From NCBI RefSeq assembly GCF_902833045.1, contig NZ_CADFDU010000005.1:434583-498582 (forward strand): a stretch of 64,000 bases of DNA, given 5' to 3'. Shown one piece after another: positions 1 through 7,444 of this stretch. The DNA is from Burkholderia sp. BCC0322 (GTDB lineage: Bacteria; Pseudomonadota; Gammaproteobacteria; Burkholderiales; Burkholderiaceae). The notes under the pieces are model-generated. The model did no database searches, was not told where the DNA came from, and saw nothing but the letters and a program-made list of their open reading frames with translations. The translations under genes and the position numbers were made by a program. Every line of letters starts with the position of its first letter. Position 1 is the stretch's first letter.

Positions 1-294
1 CGGGAACGGTAAAAGGTCGGAGGGGCAGAGAGCGATGACGCGTGGCCTTCGACGGTCGCCGAGCGCACTGAACTCGAAGCGTTGCTTCTTGTCCATCATG
101 AGTTGCCTGCTGCCAGGCCGGTCCATCCGGATCTTGAGGCGCCGCGGCGGGTGGGAAGGGAGGGGGCTGATCGCTGACGCAGCGATGCAATGGCGGGGTG
201 TCGCGCGCCGCGTCATCGCAGCGACATCTTTCTCGCGTAAATCTATGGTACTTCGCTAGTCGGCGAGGTACCGTTTTCTCAAGGAATACCGACC

Positions 295-483
295 ATGGCG
301 GCAAAACGTCTTCGCATCAACATGATTACCCGTCGCCAATCGACGTTCGACGGCCGGAATCTCGACACCGAGGCGGCACGTCGCGTCGGCGCGCACGCAC
401 AGGACGCGATTCCCGCTCATCTGAAAGGCACGCAAGGCGCCGAGGCCGAATGGCTGCCGCGCATGAAGGTCAGCGAGCGGTAA
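295..483 (+). CDS. small hypothetical protein, 62 aa
   Basis: A short basic open frame starting with ATG after an AAGGA motif about eight bases upstream, which is acceptable Shine-Dalgarno spacing. It begins MAAKRLRINM and is rich in Arg and Ala, with no signal peptide, membrane segment or family motif that I recognise. It lies at the edge of a decayed region where neighbouring frames are broken, so it may be a remnant rather than a working gene. I cannot assign a function. The call rests only on the start context and an uninterrupted frame. Confidence 0.3.
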   Translation: MAAKRLRINMITRRQSTFDGRNLDTEAARRVGAHAQDAIPAHLKGTQGAEAEWLPRMKVSER

Positions 484-623
484 CCCGGTTCCGCCGGACG
501 AGCCGTTGCGCGACAGCGCCGATCTCGCCGTCCGGCCGGCTCCCCGTTTCGATCCATGCGAAATGCGCCCGCCGGACGGCGAGCGCATGGCGCGCGTGGC
601 GAACACGTCTCTTTGCCGGCAAA

Positions 624-1062
624 TTACTTGCTGGCGGCCAGTTCCGCTGGGTCAACCTTCACGACGGGCCGCAAACCGGTCGCGAGCGGGCGCGCGGCGT
701 CGGACAATGCGTTCACGTTGCCGCGATTGGCCCGCACGATCAGGCCCGCCACGGCATTCGGCGCACTCATGAACGCGCGTTCGAGCCAGCGGCCAAGATG
801 ACCGTAGCGGTCGCTGGCGATGAAGAAGCGGTTGTCGAGCGATGCGGCGAGCGCATGCGTGTGATACCCGAAGCACTGGTTGCTCCGGTTTCAGAATCAC
901 CGCGATCTTGGCCGGATCACGATTCCCGATCGGATAGGTCGCGACATCCTGGCCTTGCGGGTTGCCCGCCAGTCCGCCGGCAACGACGCCCGGCACCTTC
1001 AACGAAACGCCGGCAGCACGATGTGACGGGAATATCGCGGAACATTCGTCAACCGAACCTGA
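624..1062 (-). pseudogene. frameshifted C-terminal gene remnant, family unknown
   Basis: On the minus strand one frame reads a coherent segment (..NPQGQDVATYPIGNRDPAK.., then ILKPEQ) and then loses sense near 880. The neighbouring frame picks up at CFGYHTHALAASLDNRFF and continues through SDRYGHLGRWLERAF and VNALSDAARPLATGLRP to a stop at 624-626. The two pieces join naturally if one base was lost or gained near 880. The text is protein-like and GC-rich at third positions, unlike the shadow frames here. I do not recognise the family and see no intact start, so I read it as the decayed 3' part of a gene. The upstream boundary is approximate. Confidence 0.45.
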
Positions 1063-1097
1063 CGCCGTTCCGGCTCGCGCCGTGCGACCGTCAGCGC

Positions 1098-1275
1098 GCG
1101 ATGTCCATCCGGCCGATCTGCACGCGCAACACGCGCGCGAGGGGGTGGCCACCGACATTCAGACAATGGTCGATAGCGTGCGCGAGGCCATCGCAGTGCT
1201 GGAAAATCCAGTCGGCAAGCGAGGGCAAGCGGTTATGCGATACGAGGTGAGCGGCGGTGGGCCAACCAAGACGGC
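1098..1275 (-). pseudogene. second C-terminal gene remnant
   Basis: A minus-strand frame ending at the TGA at 1098-1100 reads smoothly: RLPSLADWIFQHCDG, then LAHAIDHCLNVGGHPLARV, ending RVQIGRMDIAR. Third positions are mostly G or C, as in coding sequence of this genome. No start codon with a ribosome binding site is visible, and the frame is closed by a stop just upstream. It is probably the tail of a deleted gene, perhaps related to the remnant at 624-1062. I cannot name the family. An overlapping plus-strand frame also reads plausibly here, so the call is tentative. Confidence 0.3.
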
Positions 1276-1282
1276 TTACCCT

Positions 1283-1597
1283 TTATGCGTCTTTCAGCCA
1301 GGGCATTTCCACGGGTGACACGACCAGTTGCCGGAATTCGCGTTTCAGATCGAAGATGAACCCGACCAGGATCATGGAGTCGGCGTAAGGAATCGGAAAG
1401 ACATGCGGATTTTCCGGCGTACGCAGGGGGCGCTCGGGGCTGTCCGCCGTGGCCGCGGCGTTCTCGCGAACGCTTTCCAGTTCGTCGGCCATCGCCGGGC
1501 CACTGAGTTTCAGCACACGGCTACGCAGGTCGCTGAAGGGCTCGATGCGCGCAGCGTCTTCGTGGTATTCGGGCACTTCGTAAACGAACCAGGACAT
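1283..1597 (-). CDS. conserved hypothetical protein, 104 aa
   Basis: A compact soluble protein starting MSWFVYEVPEYHEDAARIEP, preceded by AGGAGA at good spacing, so the start is well supported. It has no signal peptide or membrane helix. The C-terminal half is mixed hydrophobic and charged (DSMILVGFIFDLKREFRQLV). The composition suggests a small globular protein, but I recognise no characterised family or catalytic motif. It stands alone: remnants lie downstream and a gene-poor, decayed stretch upstream. No function is proposed. Confidence 0.7.
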   Translation of the reverse strand: MSWFVYEVPEYHEDAARIEPFSDLRSRVLKLSGPAMADELESVRENAAATADSPERPLRTPENPHVFPIPYADSMILVGFIFDLKREFRQLVVSPVEMPWLKDA

Positions 1598-1914
1598 TTT
1601 CGTCTCCTATGAGAAGGGGCGCTATTCTAGCGCTACGCGAGGATCCACCGAGAATCGGCCATGTCGGGCGATGGCCGCAGTCGCCGCGAGGCAGTCCGGC
1701 AGGGGCGATTTCTGACGAGACGGGCCGCCGCCGCGGAGCCGGAAGCGCTACTTGCAGACGGTTGAGGATGGCCCACGATGCGCTCCAATCGTGCAAACGG
1801 CCGCCAACATGCCAGCAGTCAAAAACACGACATCTGTAGATAGGGCTGCTGCGTCAAAAAGGTGAGACCGCCAGCGGTATACGAATATTAATTCGCAATC
1901 CGATGCATGCGCCA

Positions 1915-2055
1915 CAACGTTATTCAAGGCGATGGAAAAGTACGACCTGGTCGAAGAGGGTTTCGAGCGCGTCGCGTGCGATGCCGATGCCACGATCGGT
2001 CACGCGGATCGCGATACCGGCGATCATGCGCAGCGCCAGCACCGCATGGAACGCG
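1915..2055 (-). pseudogene. histidine-kinase ATPase (HATPase_c) remnant
   Basis: Within the 576-base gap between the 104-aa gene and the MFS gene, the minus strand encodes ALRMIAGIAIRVTDRGIGIA followed by RDALETLFDQVVLFHRLE and a stop. The V-T-D-x-G-I-G-I-x-x-D-x-L-x-x-L-F pattern is the G1 box of GHKL ATPases, as found at the ATP-binding end of sensor histidine kinases. Neither the preceding N box nor the dimerisation domain nor the trailing G2 box is present. This is an isolated scrap of a former sensor kinase. The rest of 1598-2173 holds nothing I can support. Confidence 0.5.
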
Positions 2056-2173
2056 GGGGCACGGAGCACCGGCTACCGGGGTAGCCGGACGCGGCGAACG
2101 GTCGTGCGAAGCCGGACGGGGAGGTTACACGGCGCTTGTAAAAAAAGGCCGCGGGGGTGTCGTGGCGCGGGCG

Positions 2174-3385
2174 TCAACTGCCGGTGCGCGCGGCGGCGCG
2201 TCGGGCTGACTTGCCCGCGACGACGGCCAGCCCGCCGGCGAGCGCAAGGAGCGCCGCGCTCATCGCGAAGGTCGCGCGGTAGCCGTGCAGGTCGAACAGC
2301 ATGCCGCCGATCGTCGCGCCAAGCCCGATCGCGAGTTGCACGACCGCCACCATCAACCCGCCGCCGGCTTCCGCATCGTGCGGCAGCGTCCGTGCGAGCC
2401 ACGTCCACCAGCCGACCGGCGCCGCGGTGCCGAGCAGGCCCCATGTGCCGAGCAGGCATGCGATTGCCGTCGTGGATCCGCCGAAGAACATCAGCGCCAC
2501 CGCGATCGCGGCCATCAGCGCCGGCGTGACCACGAGTGTCCGGTAGAGCCCCCGTTCCAGCACGCCGCCGATCAGGACCGTTCCCGCGAAACCGGCGACG
2601 CCGATCACGAGCAGGATCAGCGACAGCGTGACGGTGCCCGCATGCGTGACGGTTTCGAGAAACGGACGCAGGTAGGTGAACAGCGTGAACTGGCCCATGA
2701 AGAACACGCTGACCGCTGCCATGCCGAGCGCGACCGGCGGCCGGGCCAGCAGCCTGAGCGCATGGGCGGACTTGGCGCGCGGCGCGGACTGCATCGATGG
2801 CAGGCTGATGAGCTTCCAGCCCAATGCGATCGCGGCGACCGGCACGACGCAGAAGAAGGCCCAGCGCCATCCGACGATTCCCCCCAGAAAGCTGCCGAGC
2901 GGGGCCGCGACGACAGTCGCCAGCGCATTGCCGCCATTCACGATCGCCAGCGCGCGCGACACGTGCCGCGCCGGCACGAGGCGCATCGCGGTGGCGGCCG
3001 ACATCGACCAGAAGCCGCCGATCGCGACGCCGATCAGCGCGCGGCCGGCGATGAACGACGCGTAGTTCGGCGCGAACGCGACGAGCGTGCCCGACACGAT
3101 AGTCAGCAGTGTCAGCAACAGCAGCAATGGCTTGCGATCGCGCCGGCCGGCGAGCGATGCGATGAACAGGCTCGTCACCAGCGCGAACGCGCCCGATACG
3201 GAGATGGCCTGGCCGGCCTGGCCTTCGCTGACGTGCAGGTCGGCGGCGATCGGCGTGAGCAGGCTGACCGGCATGAACTCGGACGCGACCAGCGCGAATG
3301 CGCCGAGCGACATCGCGAGGACGGCGCCCCACGCGGCCGCGCCGTCAGGTGCCGCGCCGCGATCGGGTGTGGAGAGGGTTTGCAT
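2174..3385 (-). CDS. MFS transporter, drug/nucleoside-type (DHA1, NepI/YdhP-like)
   Basis: A 403-residue major facilitator protein with about twelve hydrophobic segments. The first helix reads AMSLGAFALVASEFMPVSLL, typical of the DHA1 branch that includes NepI and AraJ-like exporters, and the motif-A loop appears as SLAGRRDRKPLLLL. The family exports small molecules by proton antiport across the inner membrane; the substrate cannot be read from sequence. I chose the ATG at 3385 (MQTLSTPD) over an upstream TTG, although neither has a strong ribosome binding site. It lies 44 bases after the DUF4148 gene on the same strand, so the two are probably cotranscribed. The LysR gene at 3884 is divergent and may control them. 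Confidence 0.85.
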   Translation of the reverse strand: MQTLSTPDRGAAPDGAAAWGAVLAMSLGAFALVASEFMPVSLLTPIAADLHVSEGQAGQAISVSGAFALVTSLFIASLAGRRDRKPLLLLLTLLTIVSGTLVAFAPNYASFIAGRALIGVAIGGFWSMSAATAMRLVPARHVSRALAIVNGGNALATVVAAPLGSFLGGIVGWRWAFFCVVPVAAIALGWKLISLPSMQSAPRAKSAHALRLLARPPVALGMAAVSVFFMGQFTLFTYLRPFLETVTHAGTVTLSLILLVIGVAGFAGTVLIGGVLERGLYRTLVVTPALMAAIAVALMFFGGSTTAIACLLGTWGLLGTAAPVGWWTWLARTLPHDAEAGGGLMVAVVQLAIGLGATIGGMLFDLHGYRATFAMSAALLALAGGLAVVAGKSARRAAARTGS

Positions 3386-3429
3386 GTCGGGAACGGGAAC
3401 GGGATCGGAAAGGAGTGGCCGTCGCGCGC

Positions 3430-3690
3430 TCAATCGCAACGCGTCGCGATGCCGTGCCCGGCCAGTTGCGTGCGCGCGTCGTCATCGCGCCCGGCCTGCA
3501 CCCTGGCCGCTGCGGCCTGCGCGTCTTCGACCCAGGTGCGCGGGTTAAGGCGCGCCGGATTGAAGCCGGCGGCCTCGTAACGCAGCATGTCCTGGCGGAC
3601 CTGTTCGCGCGTCAGGCCCGGTGCGGATTGCGCGAATAGCGGAGCGGACGCGACAAGCGCGGCGAGGGTCGTGAGAAAGCGGGTAGGCAT
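3430..3690 (-). CDS. DUF4148-family small exported protein
   Basis: An 86-residue protein with a cleavable signal peptide (MPTRFLTTLAALVASAPLFAQSA, probable cleavage after AQS/A) and the typical DUF4148 body: LTREQVRQDMLRYEAAGFNP followed by A/R/D-rich repeats. Such proteins are abundant and multicopy in Burkholderia, are predicted periplasmic, and have no established activity. It is the first gene of a probable two-gene unit with the MFS transporter, divergent from a LysR regulator 193 bases away. Confidence in the family is good from the N-terminal pattern. Confidence 0.8.
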   Translation of the reverse strand: MPTRFLTTLAALVASAPLFAQSAPGLTREQVRQDMLRYEAAGFNPARLNPRTWVEDAQAAAARVQAGRDDDARTQLAGHGIATRCD

Positions 3691-3883
3691 GAGGTTCGGC
3701 TCCGAAAGCGGGTAGCCGGTGCGTCCGGGCTCTGCCGCGACGCATCGGGTCGATGGCTTCGCAGTCTAGCGAGCCGCTCCGGATCGATTAAGTAGCGCGG
3801 CGCGCTTGGACTTATGAGCCAATCTGATCAATCGCCGCGGGCGGTGCTACGATTGGCGTCCGTCCCGACCGGAGCTTTTCGAC

Positions 3884-4777
3884 ATGGCGCGCGAAAATTT
3901 GAACGACCTGATCGTCTTTCTCGCGGTGGCCCGCGATCGCAGCTTCACGCGCGCAGCCACGCGGCTCGGCGTGTCGCAATCGGCGCTGAGCCATACGATT
4001 CGCGATCTCGAAGCGCGGGTCGGCGTGCGGCTGCTGACGCGTACGACGCGCAGCGTGTCGATGACCGACGCGGGCGAAGCGCTGTTCCAGGCGGTGGCCC
4101 CGCGCATCGACGAGATCACGGCGCAACTGGCCGCGCTGTCGGATTTCAGGGACAAGCCGGCCGGCGTGGTGCGCATTACGGCCACCGAGCATCCGATCGA
4201 TACGATCATCTGGCCGAAACTCAGGCAGGTCCTGCCCGACTACCCGGATATTCGCGTCGAACTGTCGGTCGATTACGGGCTGTCGAACATCGTCGAGGAA
4301 CGCTACGACATCGGCGTGCGCTACGGCGACCAGGTGGCGAAGGACATGATCGCCGTGCGGATCAGCCCCGATGTCCGGATGGCGATGGTCGCGGCGCCCG
4401 TGTATCTCGACGGCCGCAAGCCGCCGAAGAAGCCGCAGGATCTGCTCGATCACGATTGCGTCACGTTGCGGCTCGCCACGGCGAAGGGCATCTATGCGTG
4501 GGAGTTGAAGAAGGGCAAGAACGCCGTCCTGGCGCGCGTGAACGGCCGGATCACCTGTAACACCCAGCCGCACATGGTCCAGGCAGCGCTCGACGGCTTC
4601 GGCATTGCGTTCGTCACCGAGGACGTCGTGCTGGAGCATGTCCGCAACGGCAACCTGCGGATCGTGATGCCGGACTGGTGCCCGGTCTTTCCCGGCTACC
4701 ACGCGTACTACCCGAGCCGTCGCCCGGCGTCGCGCGCGTTCACCGTCGTGATCGACGCGTTGCGGCATCGCGCATAG
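3884..4777 (+). CDS. LysR-family transcriptional regulator
   Basis: A 297-residue LysR regulator. The N-terminal winged helix-turn-helix (about residues 5-65) reads FLAVARDRSFTRAATRLGVS, then QSALSHTIRDLEARVGVRLL and TRTTRSVSMTDAG. The C-terminal effector domain runs from about residue 90 and contains the periplasmic-binding-like VRITATEHPIDTIIWPKL segment. The start has a GGAG motif about eight bases upstream. It is divergent from the DUF4148-MFS unit, the usual arrangement for a LysR gene and its target, so it probably controls that pair in response to an unknown small molecule. Confidence 0.92.
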   Translation: MARENLNDLIVFLAVARDRSFTRAATRLGVSQSALSHTIRDLEARVGVRLLTRTTRSVSMTDAGEALFQAVAPRIDEITAQLAALSDFRDKPAGVVRITATEHPIDTIIWPKLRQVLPDYPDIRVELSVDYGLSNIVEERYDIGVRYGDQVAKDMIAVRISPDVRMAMVAAPVYLDGRKPPKKPQDLLDHDCVTLRLATAKGIYAWELKKGKNAVLARVNGRITCNTQPHMVQAALDGFGIAFVTEDVVLEHVRNGNLRIVMPDWCPVFPGYHAYYPSRRPASRAFTVVIDALRHRA

Positions 4778-4822
4778 CGCGTCGTGCGTCGCGACCGACA
4801 TCGCCGCGGCTTGCAGAATAAT

Positions 4823-4840
4823 GCCCCGCGCGAGCGGGGC
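4823..4840. terminator. hairpin between convergent genes
   Basis: GCCCCGC and GCGGGGC form a perfect 7-bp stem around a 4-base loop, lying between the 3' ends of the LysR gene (ends 4777) and the PRC-barrel gene (ends 4885). A bidirectional terminator fits the location. There is no clear T-tract, so the call rests on position and stem strength. Confidence 0.5.
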
Positions 4841-4884
4841 GTTCGAAGCGGCGGCGCCGGCGAACCGGCGCCGCGTCATCGCGA

Positions 4885-5367
4885 TCAGTGACGGTCGCGT
4901 GCGCGCGGATCGTTCAGTTCCTCGGTCGGATCGGTCAGCCCGAGCTCGTCGCCGGCACGCCAGTACGGCGCGCTGCCGTAGAACGCGTGCAGCGGCCCGG
5001 CCCATTGCGGATCGGCCATCGCCGGCCAGTGGTCCTTGTCGAAGCCCGGCGCGTTGCGGATTTGCTCGGACGACACCGACAACAGGAAGCATTTGCGCTC
5101 GGTGTCGAGCGTGAGCGCGCTCCACGGGATCGCGTGCAACGTGTCGCCGATGCCGAGGATGCCGCCGCTCGACAGTACCGCATAGGCGACGCGGCCGGAG
5201 CGCACGTCGAGCATGATGTCCTTGATCTTGCCGACATCGTCGCCGTCGGTCGTATAGACCTTGTTGCCTTTCAGCGTATCGGCCGCCATCACGTCGGGGC
5301 CGGGGCCGGCCGCCGTTGCGGCGCCCTTGCCGATGATGCGGGTCTGACCTTGATCGGAAGTCTGCAT
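4885..5367 (-). CDS. PRC-barrel domain protein
   Basis: A 160-residue protein with one PRC-barrel at about residues 30-100: DTLKGNKVYTTDGDDVGKIK, IMLDVRSGRVAYAVLSSGG and the following hydrophobic strand with an IPWSAL segment. The C-terminal tail contains HWPAMADPQW, seen in the soil-bacterial stress-associated subgroup. PRC-barrels occur in RimM and photosynthetic reaction-centre H subunits and often act as small docking domains; free-standing copies like this are thought to be stress-related. The start is preceded by GAGGAAACC. A truncated CBS-domain gene lies just upstream on the same strand. Confidence 0.85.
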   Translation of the reverse strand: MQTSDQGQTRIIGKGAATAAGPGPDVMAADTLKGNKVYTTDGDDVGKIKDIMLDVRSGRVAYAVLSSGGILGIGDTLHAIPWSALTLDTERKCFLLSVSSEQIRNAPGFDKDHWPAMADPQWAGPLHAFYGSAPYWRAGDELGLTDPTEELNDPRARDRH

Positions 5368-5458
5368 GGTTTCCTCCAGGCTGCATGGGGCGCGACGGTG
5401 CCCGGGGAGGGCCCTGCGGGTCGCGCGGGGTTGTCGCGACGGGGCGAGGGGCGCTCCG

Positions 5459-5640
5459 TCACGTCTGCTTCGGTTGCGACATGCCTTCGAGCGTGTTCGC
5501 GATAGCGTCCTGCTCGGGGCCGGCCATGCGCGTCGCGATGCTCGCGAGCGACAGCAAGCCGATCGGCCCCTCGTGTTGATCGACGACCGGCAGGCGACGC
5601 AACTGTTCAGTCATGCGATGGATCGACACGTGCACCACGG
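5459..5640 (-). pseudogene. truncated CBS-domain protein (C-terminal fragment)
   Basis: The minus strand encodes VVHVSIHRMTEQLRRLPVVD, then QHEGPIGLLSLASIATRM and a tail ending LEGMSQPKQT before a stop at 5459. RRLPVVD followed by the GLLSLASIA strand is the signature second half of a CBS domain, the AMP/ATP-sensing module usually found as a tandem pair in about 140-residue proteins. The first CBS repeat and the start codon are absent; the sequence just upstream reads as unrelated text. I call it a deletion remnant of a stress-type CBS protein, a common neighbour of PRC-barrel genes. Confidence 0.6.
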
Positions 5641-5667
5641 GTGCAGCAAGCCGCGTGCCGTGGGCCG

Positions 5668-5922
5668 TCATGTGTCGCGGCGTTCGCGCTCGTCCTGCCG
5701 CGGCCTTTCGTCGTGCGTGCCGGGTGGCGTGCCCGGCTCGATGCGGGTGACGCCGCCGATCGCGGGTGGGTCGCTCGCGGGAAACGTGTCCTCGAGCTGC
5801 TTGTCGATATGACGTTCCGAATGGCGCGTATGCGCGCGGTCGCGATGCCTGAGCGGCGGCGACGGATCGGGTTGCCGCTCGTGTGCCGGCGCGTCGTGGC
5901 CTGACCGGGTCGAATCCTTCAT
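5668..5922 (-). CDS. small hydrophilic conserved hypothetical protein
   Basis: An 84-residue, strongly charged, His-, Arg- and Pro-rich protein (MKDSTRSGHDAPAHERQPDP..). Its best-ordered segment is IDKQLEDTFPASDPPAIGGV, a pattern I recognise from small uncharacterised proteins widespread in Burkholderia and relatives; no activity is known. The ATG has a GGAGG at good spacing (CACGGAGGTTCGCG), which decides the start. It has no membrane segment and is probably largely disordered. It ends next to the truncated CBS gene, and the two were probably once arranged in tandem with the PRC-barrel gene. Confidence 0.65.
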   Translation of the reverse strand: MKDSTRSGHDAPAHERQPDPSPPLRHRDRAHTRHSERHIDKQLEDTFPASDPPAIGGVTRIEPGTPPGTHDERPRQDERERRDT

Positions 5923-6090
5923 CGCGAACCTCCGTGTCGATGGCGATGGCGTGTCCCGTTCGCAACGGCCGTGCCCGGTATGCGACGGGTTCGCGCCGGA
6001 CATGAGCGGCACGCGATTTGCCACGAGGACGATGACAGCGGTGGGTGGTGCGGAAGGTGCCAGCCCCGCGTACTTCGAGCGGGAGGCACG

Positions 6091-6396
6091 ATGAAGATTC
6101 CGAAACGACAACCGGGCGTGCGCTACGAGGTCAACGTAAGCGGCGGCGGATTCGATTCGCTGAAGCGCCGTTTCAACGAATGGAAGCATGAACCGCTGAT
6201 TTACCGGCCCGAGCGCCGGATGTTCGAAGGCAAGGCCGACGTGCGGCCGCTCGGCGGCGACACGTTCGGCTCGACCGAACCCGCGCGGTTCGCGCTGCAA
6301 CGTGCGTGCGAGCCCGCCGATCCGTATGCGCTCGCCGCGCATGTACGCGATGACGGCCGCGAGCTGTGGCTCGTGATGGCCGCGTACGACGCGTAG
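6091..6396 (+). CDS. hypothetical protein, 101 aa
   Basis: A short soluble protein starting MKIPKRQPGVRYEVNVSGGG with a clear GGGAGG ribosome binding site upstream. It continues FDSLKRRFNEWKHEPLIYRP and ends in a hydrophobic strand (ELWLVMAAYDA). No signal peptide, membrane helix or known catalytic motif is visible. It is divergent from the 84-aa hydrophilic protein gene, separated by 168 bases. I do not recognise the family. The start context and coding-like composition support a real gene. Confidence 0.6.
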   Translation: MKIPKRQPGVRYEVNVSGGGFDSLKRRFNEWKHEPLIYRPERRMFEGKADVRPLGGDTFGSTEPARFALQRACEPADPYALAAHVRDDGRELWLVMAAYDA

Positions 6397-6464
6397 CGGC
6401 GCGCTTGCAAGATTTGCAGCGAACGGTGTAGCGAAGATACGGCACGTCGTGCAGTGCCGCCCGC

Positions 6465-6596
6465 ATGGACGTGACAGCGGACATGCGGGCGGCGTGGATG
6501 TTCGACACGTTGACGCGTGATCCGTGGGAAGGCTTTGCGCAGGCGCGGCAGCGCATCACCGCGTCGATGCGCGCCCGGCGGGACAATGAAACGTGA
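6465..6596 (+). CDS. possible 43-aa peptide
   Basis: A short frame from an ATG to TGA reads MDVTADMRAAWMFDTLTRDP, then WEGFAQARQRITASMRARRD. It has a helical, protein-like pattern and coding-like third positions, but no convincing ribosome binding site. It may be a genuine small gene or the start of a truncated one. The rest of the 426-base gap 6397-6822 shows nothing else that I can support. Confidence 0.25.
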   Translation: MDVTADMRAAWMFDTLTRDPWEGFAQARQRITASMRARRDNET

Positions 6597-6822
6597 ATGC
6601 GTCATCGCCGATGCTGCGGACGGTGGTACCCGTTTATCGGCGGCGCCGCGGAATCTCCGCGTGCGCTCGCCGATGTCGACACGACAGCCGGCACGCACCG
6701 CGAGCGAGCGCACCGCGCCGGCCGGCCCGTGTTCGAGCGCGTCCCGTTAGCCGGACCGGCACGCCGCTTGCTGCGAGACCGGCGCGGCACGACCCGTGCC
6801 GCATCACGGACGGAGGGGTTTC

Positions 6823-7371
6823 ATGAGCGGAAGGCTGGTTCATTGCAAGGTGGCAATCCTCGCGGTCGACGGCTTCGAGGAAGCCGAACTCGTCGAGCCG
6901 CAGCGCGCACTCGCAGCCGAAGGCGCGCAGGTCGACGTGATTTCGCAGAAGCGCGGCGAGATCCAGGGTTTCAGGCACGTCGACAAGGGCAAGCGCGTGA
7001 AGGTCGACCGCACGTTCGACGATGCGCGCGTGGGCGACTACGACGCGGTCGTGCTGCCCGGCGGCGTCGTGAACGGCGACGCGATCCGGATGGTGCCGGC
7101 CGCGCGCGAGTTCGTGACGGCGGCCGTCGGTGCCGGCAAGCCGGTCGCGGCGATCTGCCACGGCGGCTGGCTGCTCGTGTCCTCCGGTCTCGTGGAAGGC
7201 CGCACGATGACGAGCTGGCCGAGCCTTCAGGACGACATCCGTCATGCAGGCGGCAAGTGGGTCGACCGGGAAGTCGTCCGTGACGGCCCGTTCATCACCA
7301 GCCGCAAGCCCGACGACCTGCCTGCCTTCAACGGCGCGCTGATCGACTCCCTGGCGCCGCAGGGTGCGTGA
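6823..7371 (+). CDS. DJ-1/PfpI-family protein (YhbO/Hsp31-like glutamine-amidotransferase fold)
   Basis: A 182-residue protein of the DJ-1/PfpI superfamily. The conserved acidic residue is in VDGFEEAEL (Glu20) and the nucleophile elbow is AAICHGGWLL, with the reactive Cys112 followed by His113. VVLPGGVVNGDAIR is the characteristic glycine turn. Members act as protein or nucleotide deglycases, glyoxalase III-like enzymes or intracellular peptidases and protect against carbonyl and oxidative stress; which activity applies here cannot be told. The CGGAGGGG ribosome binding site decides the ATG. It converges on the RND permease gene. Confidence 0.88.
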   Translation: MSGRLVHCKVAILAVDGFEEAELVEPQRALAAEGAQVDVISQKRGEIQGFRHVDKGKRVKVDRTFDDARVGDYDAVVLPGGVVNGDAIRMVPAAREFVTAAVGAGKPVAAICHGGWLLVSSGLVEGRTMTSWPSLQDDIRHAGGKWVDREVVRDGPFITSRKPDDLPAFNGALIDSLAPQGA

Positions 7372-7444
7372 ACGCGTATCGCGCCGACGCCATCCGTCCG
7401 GTGGAATGCGACACGACTGCTTCCTTCGACCGGATGAAGGGGCA

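Noticed and set aside
1-101. minus-strand frame MMDKKQRFEFSALGDRRR.. leaving the left edge
   Set aside because: Too short to judge, no ribosome binding site; could be a partial gene whose body is outside the window.
5628-5904. plus-strand frames antisense to the small hydrophilic gene
   Set aside because: No start signal and only shadow composition.
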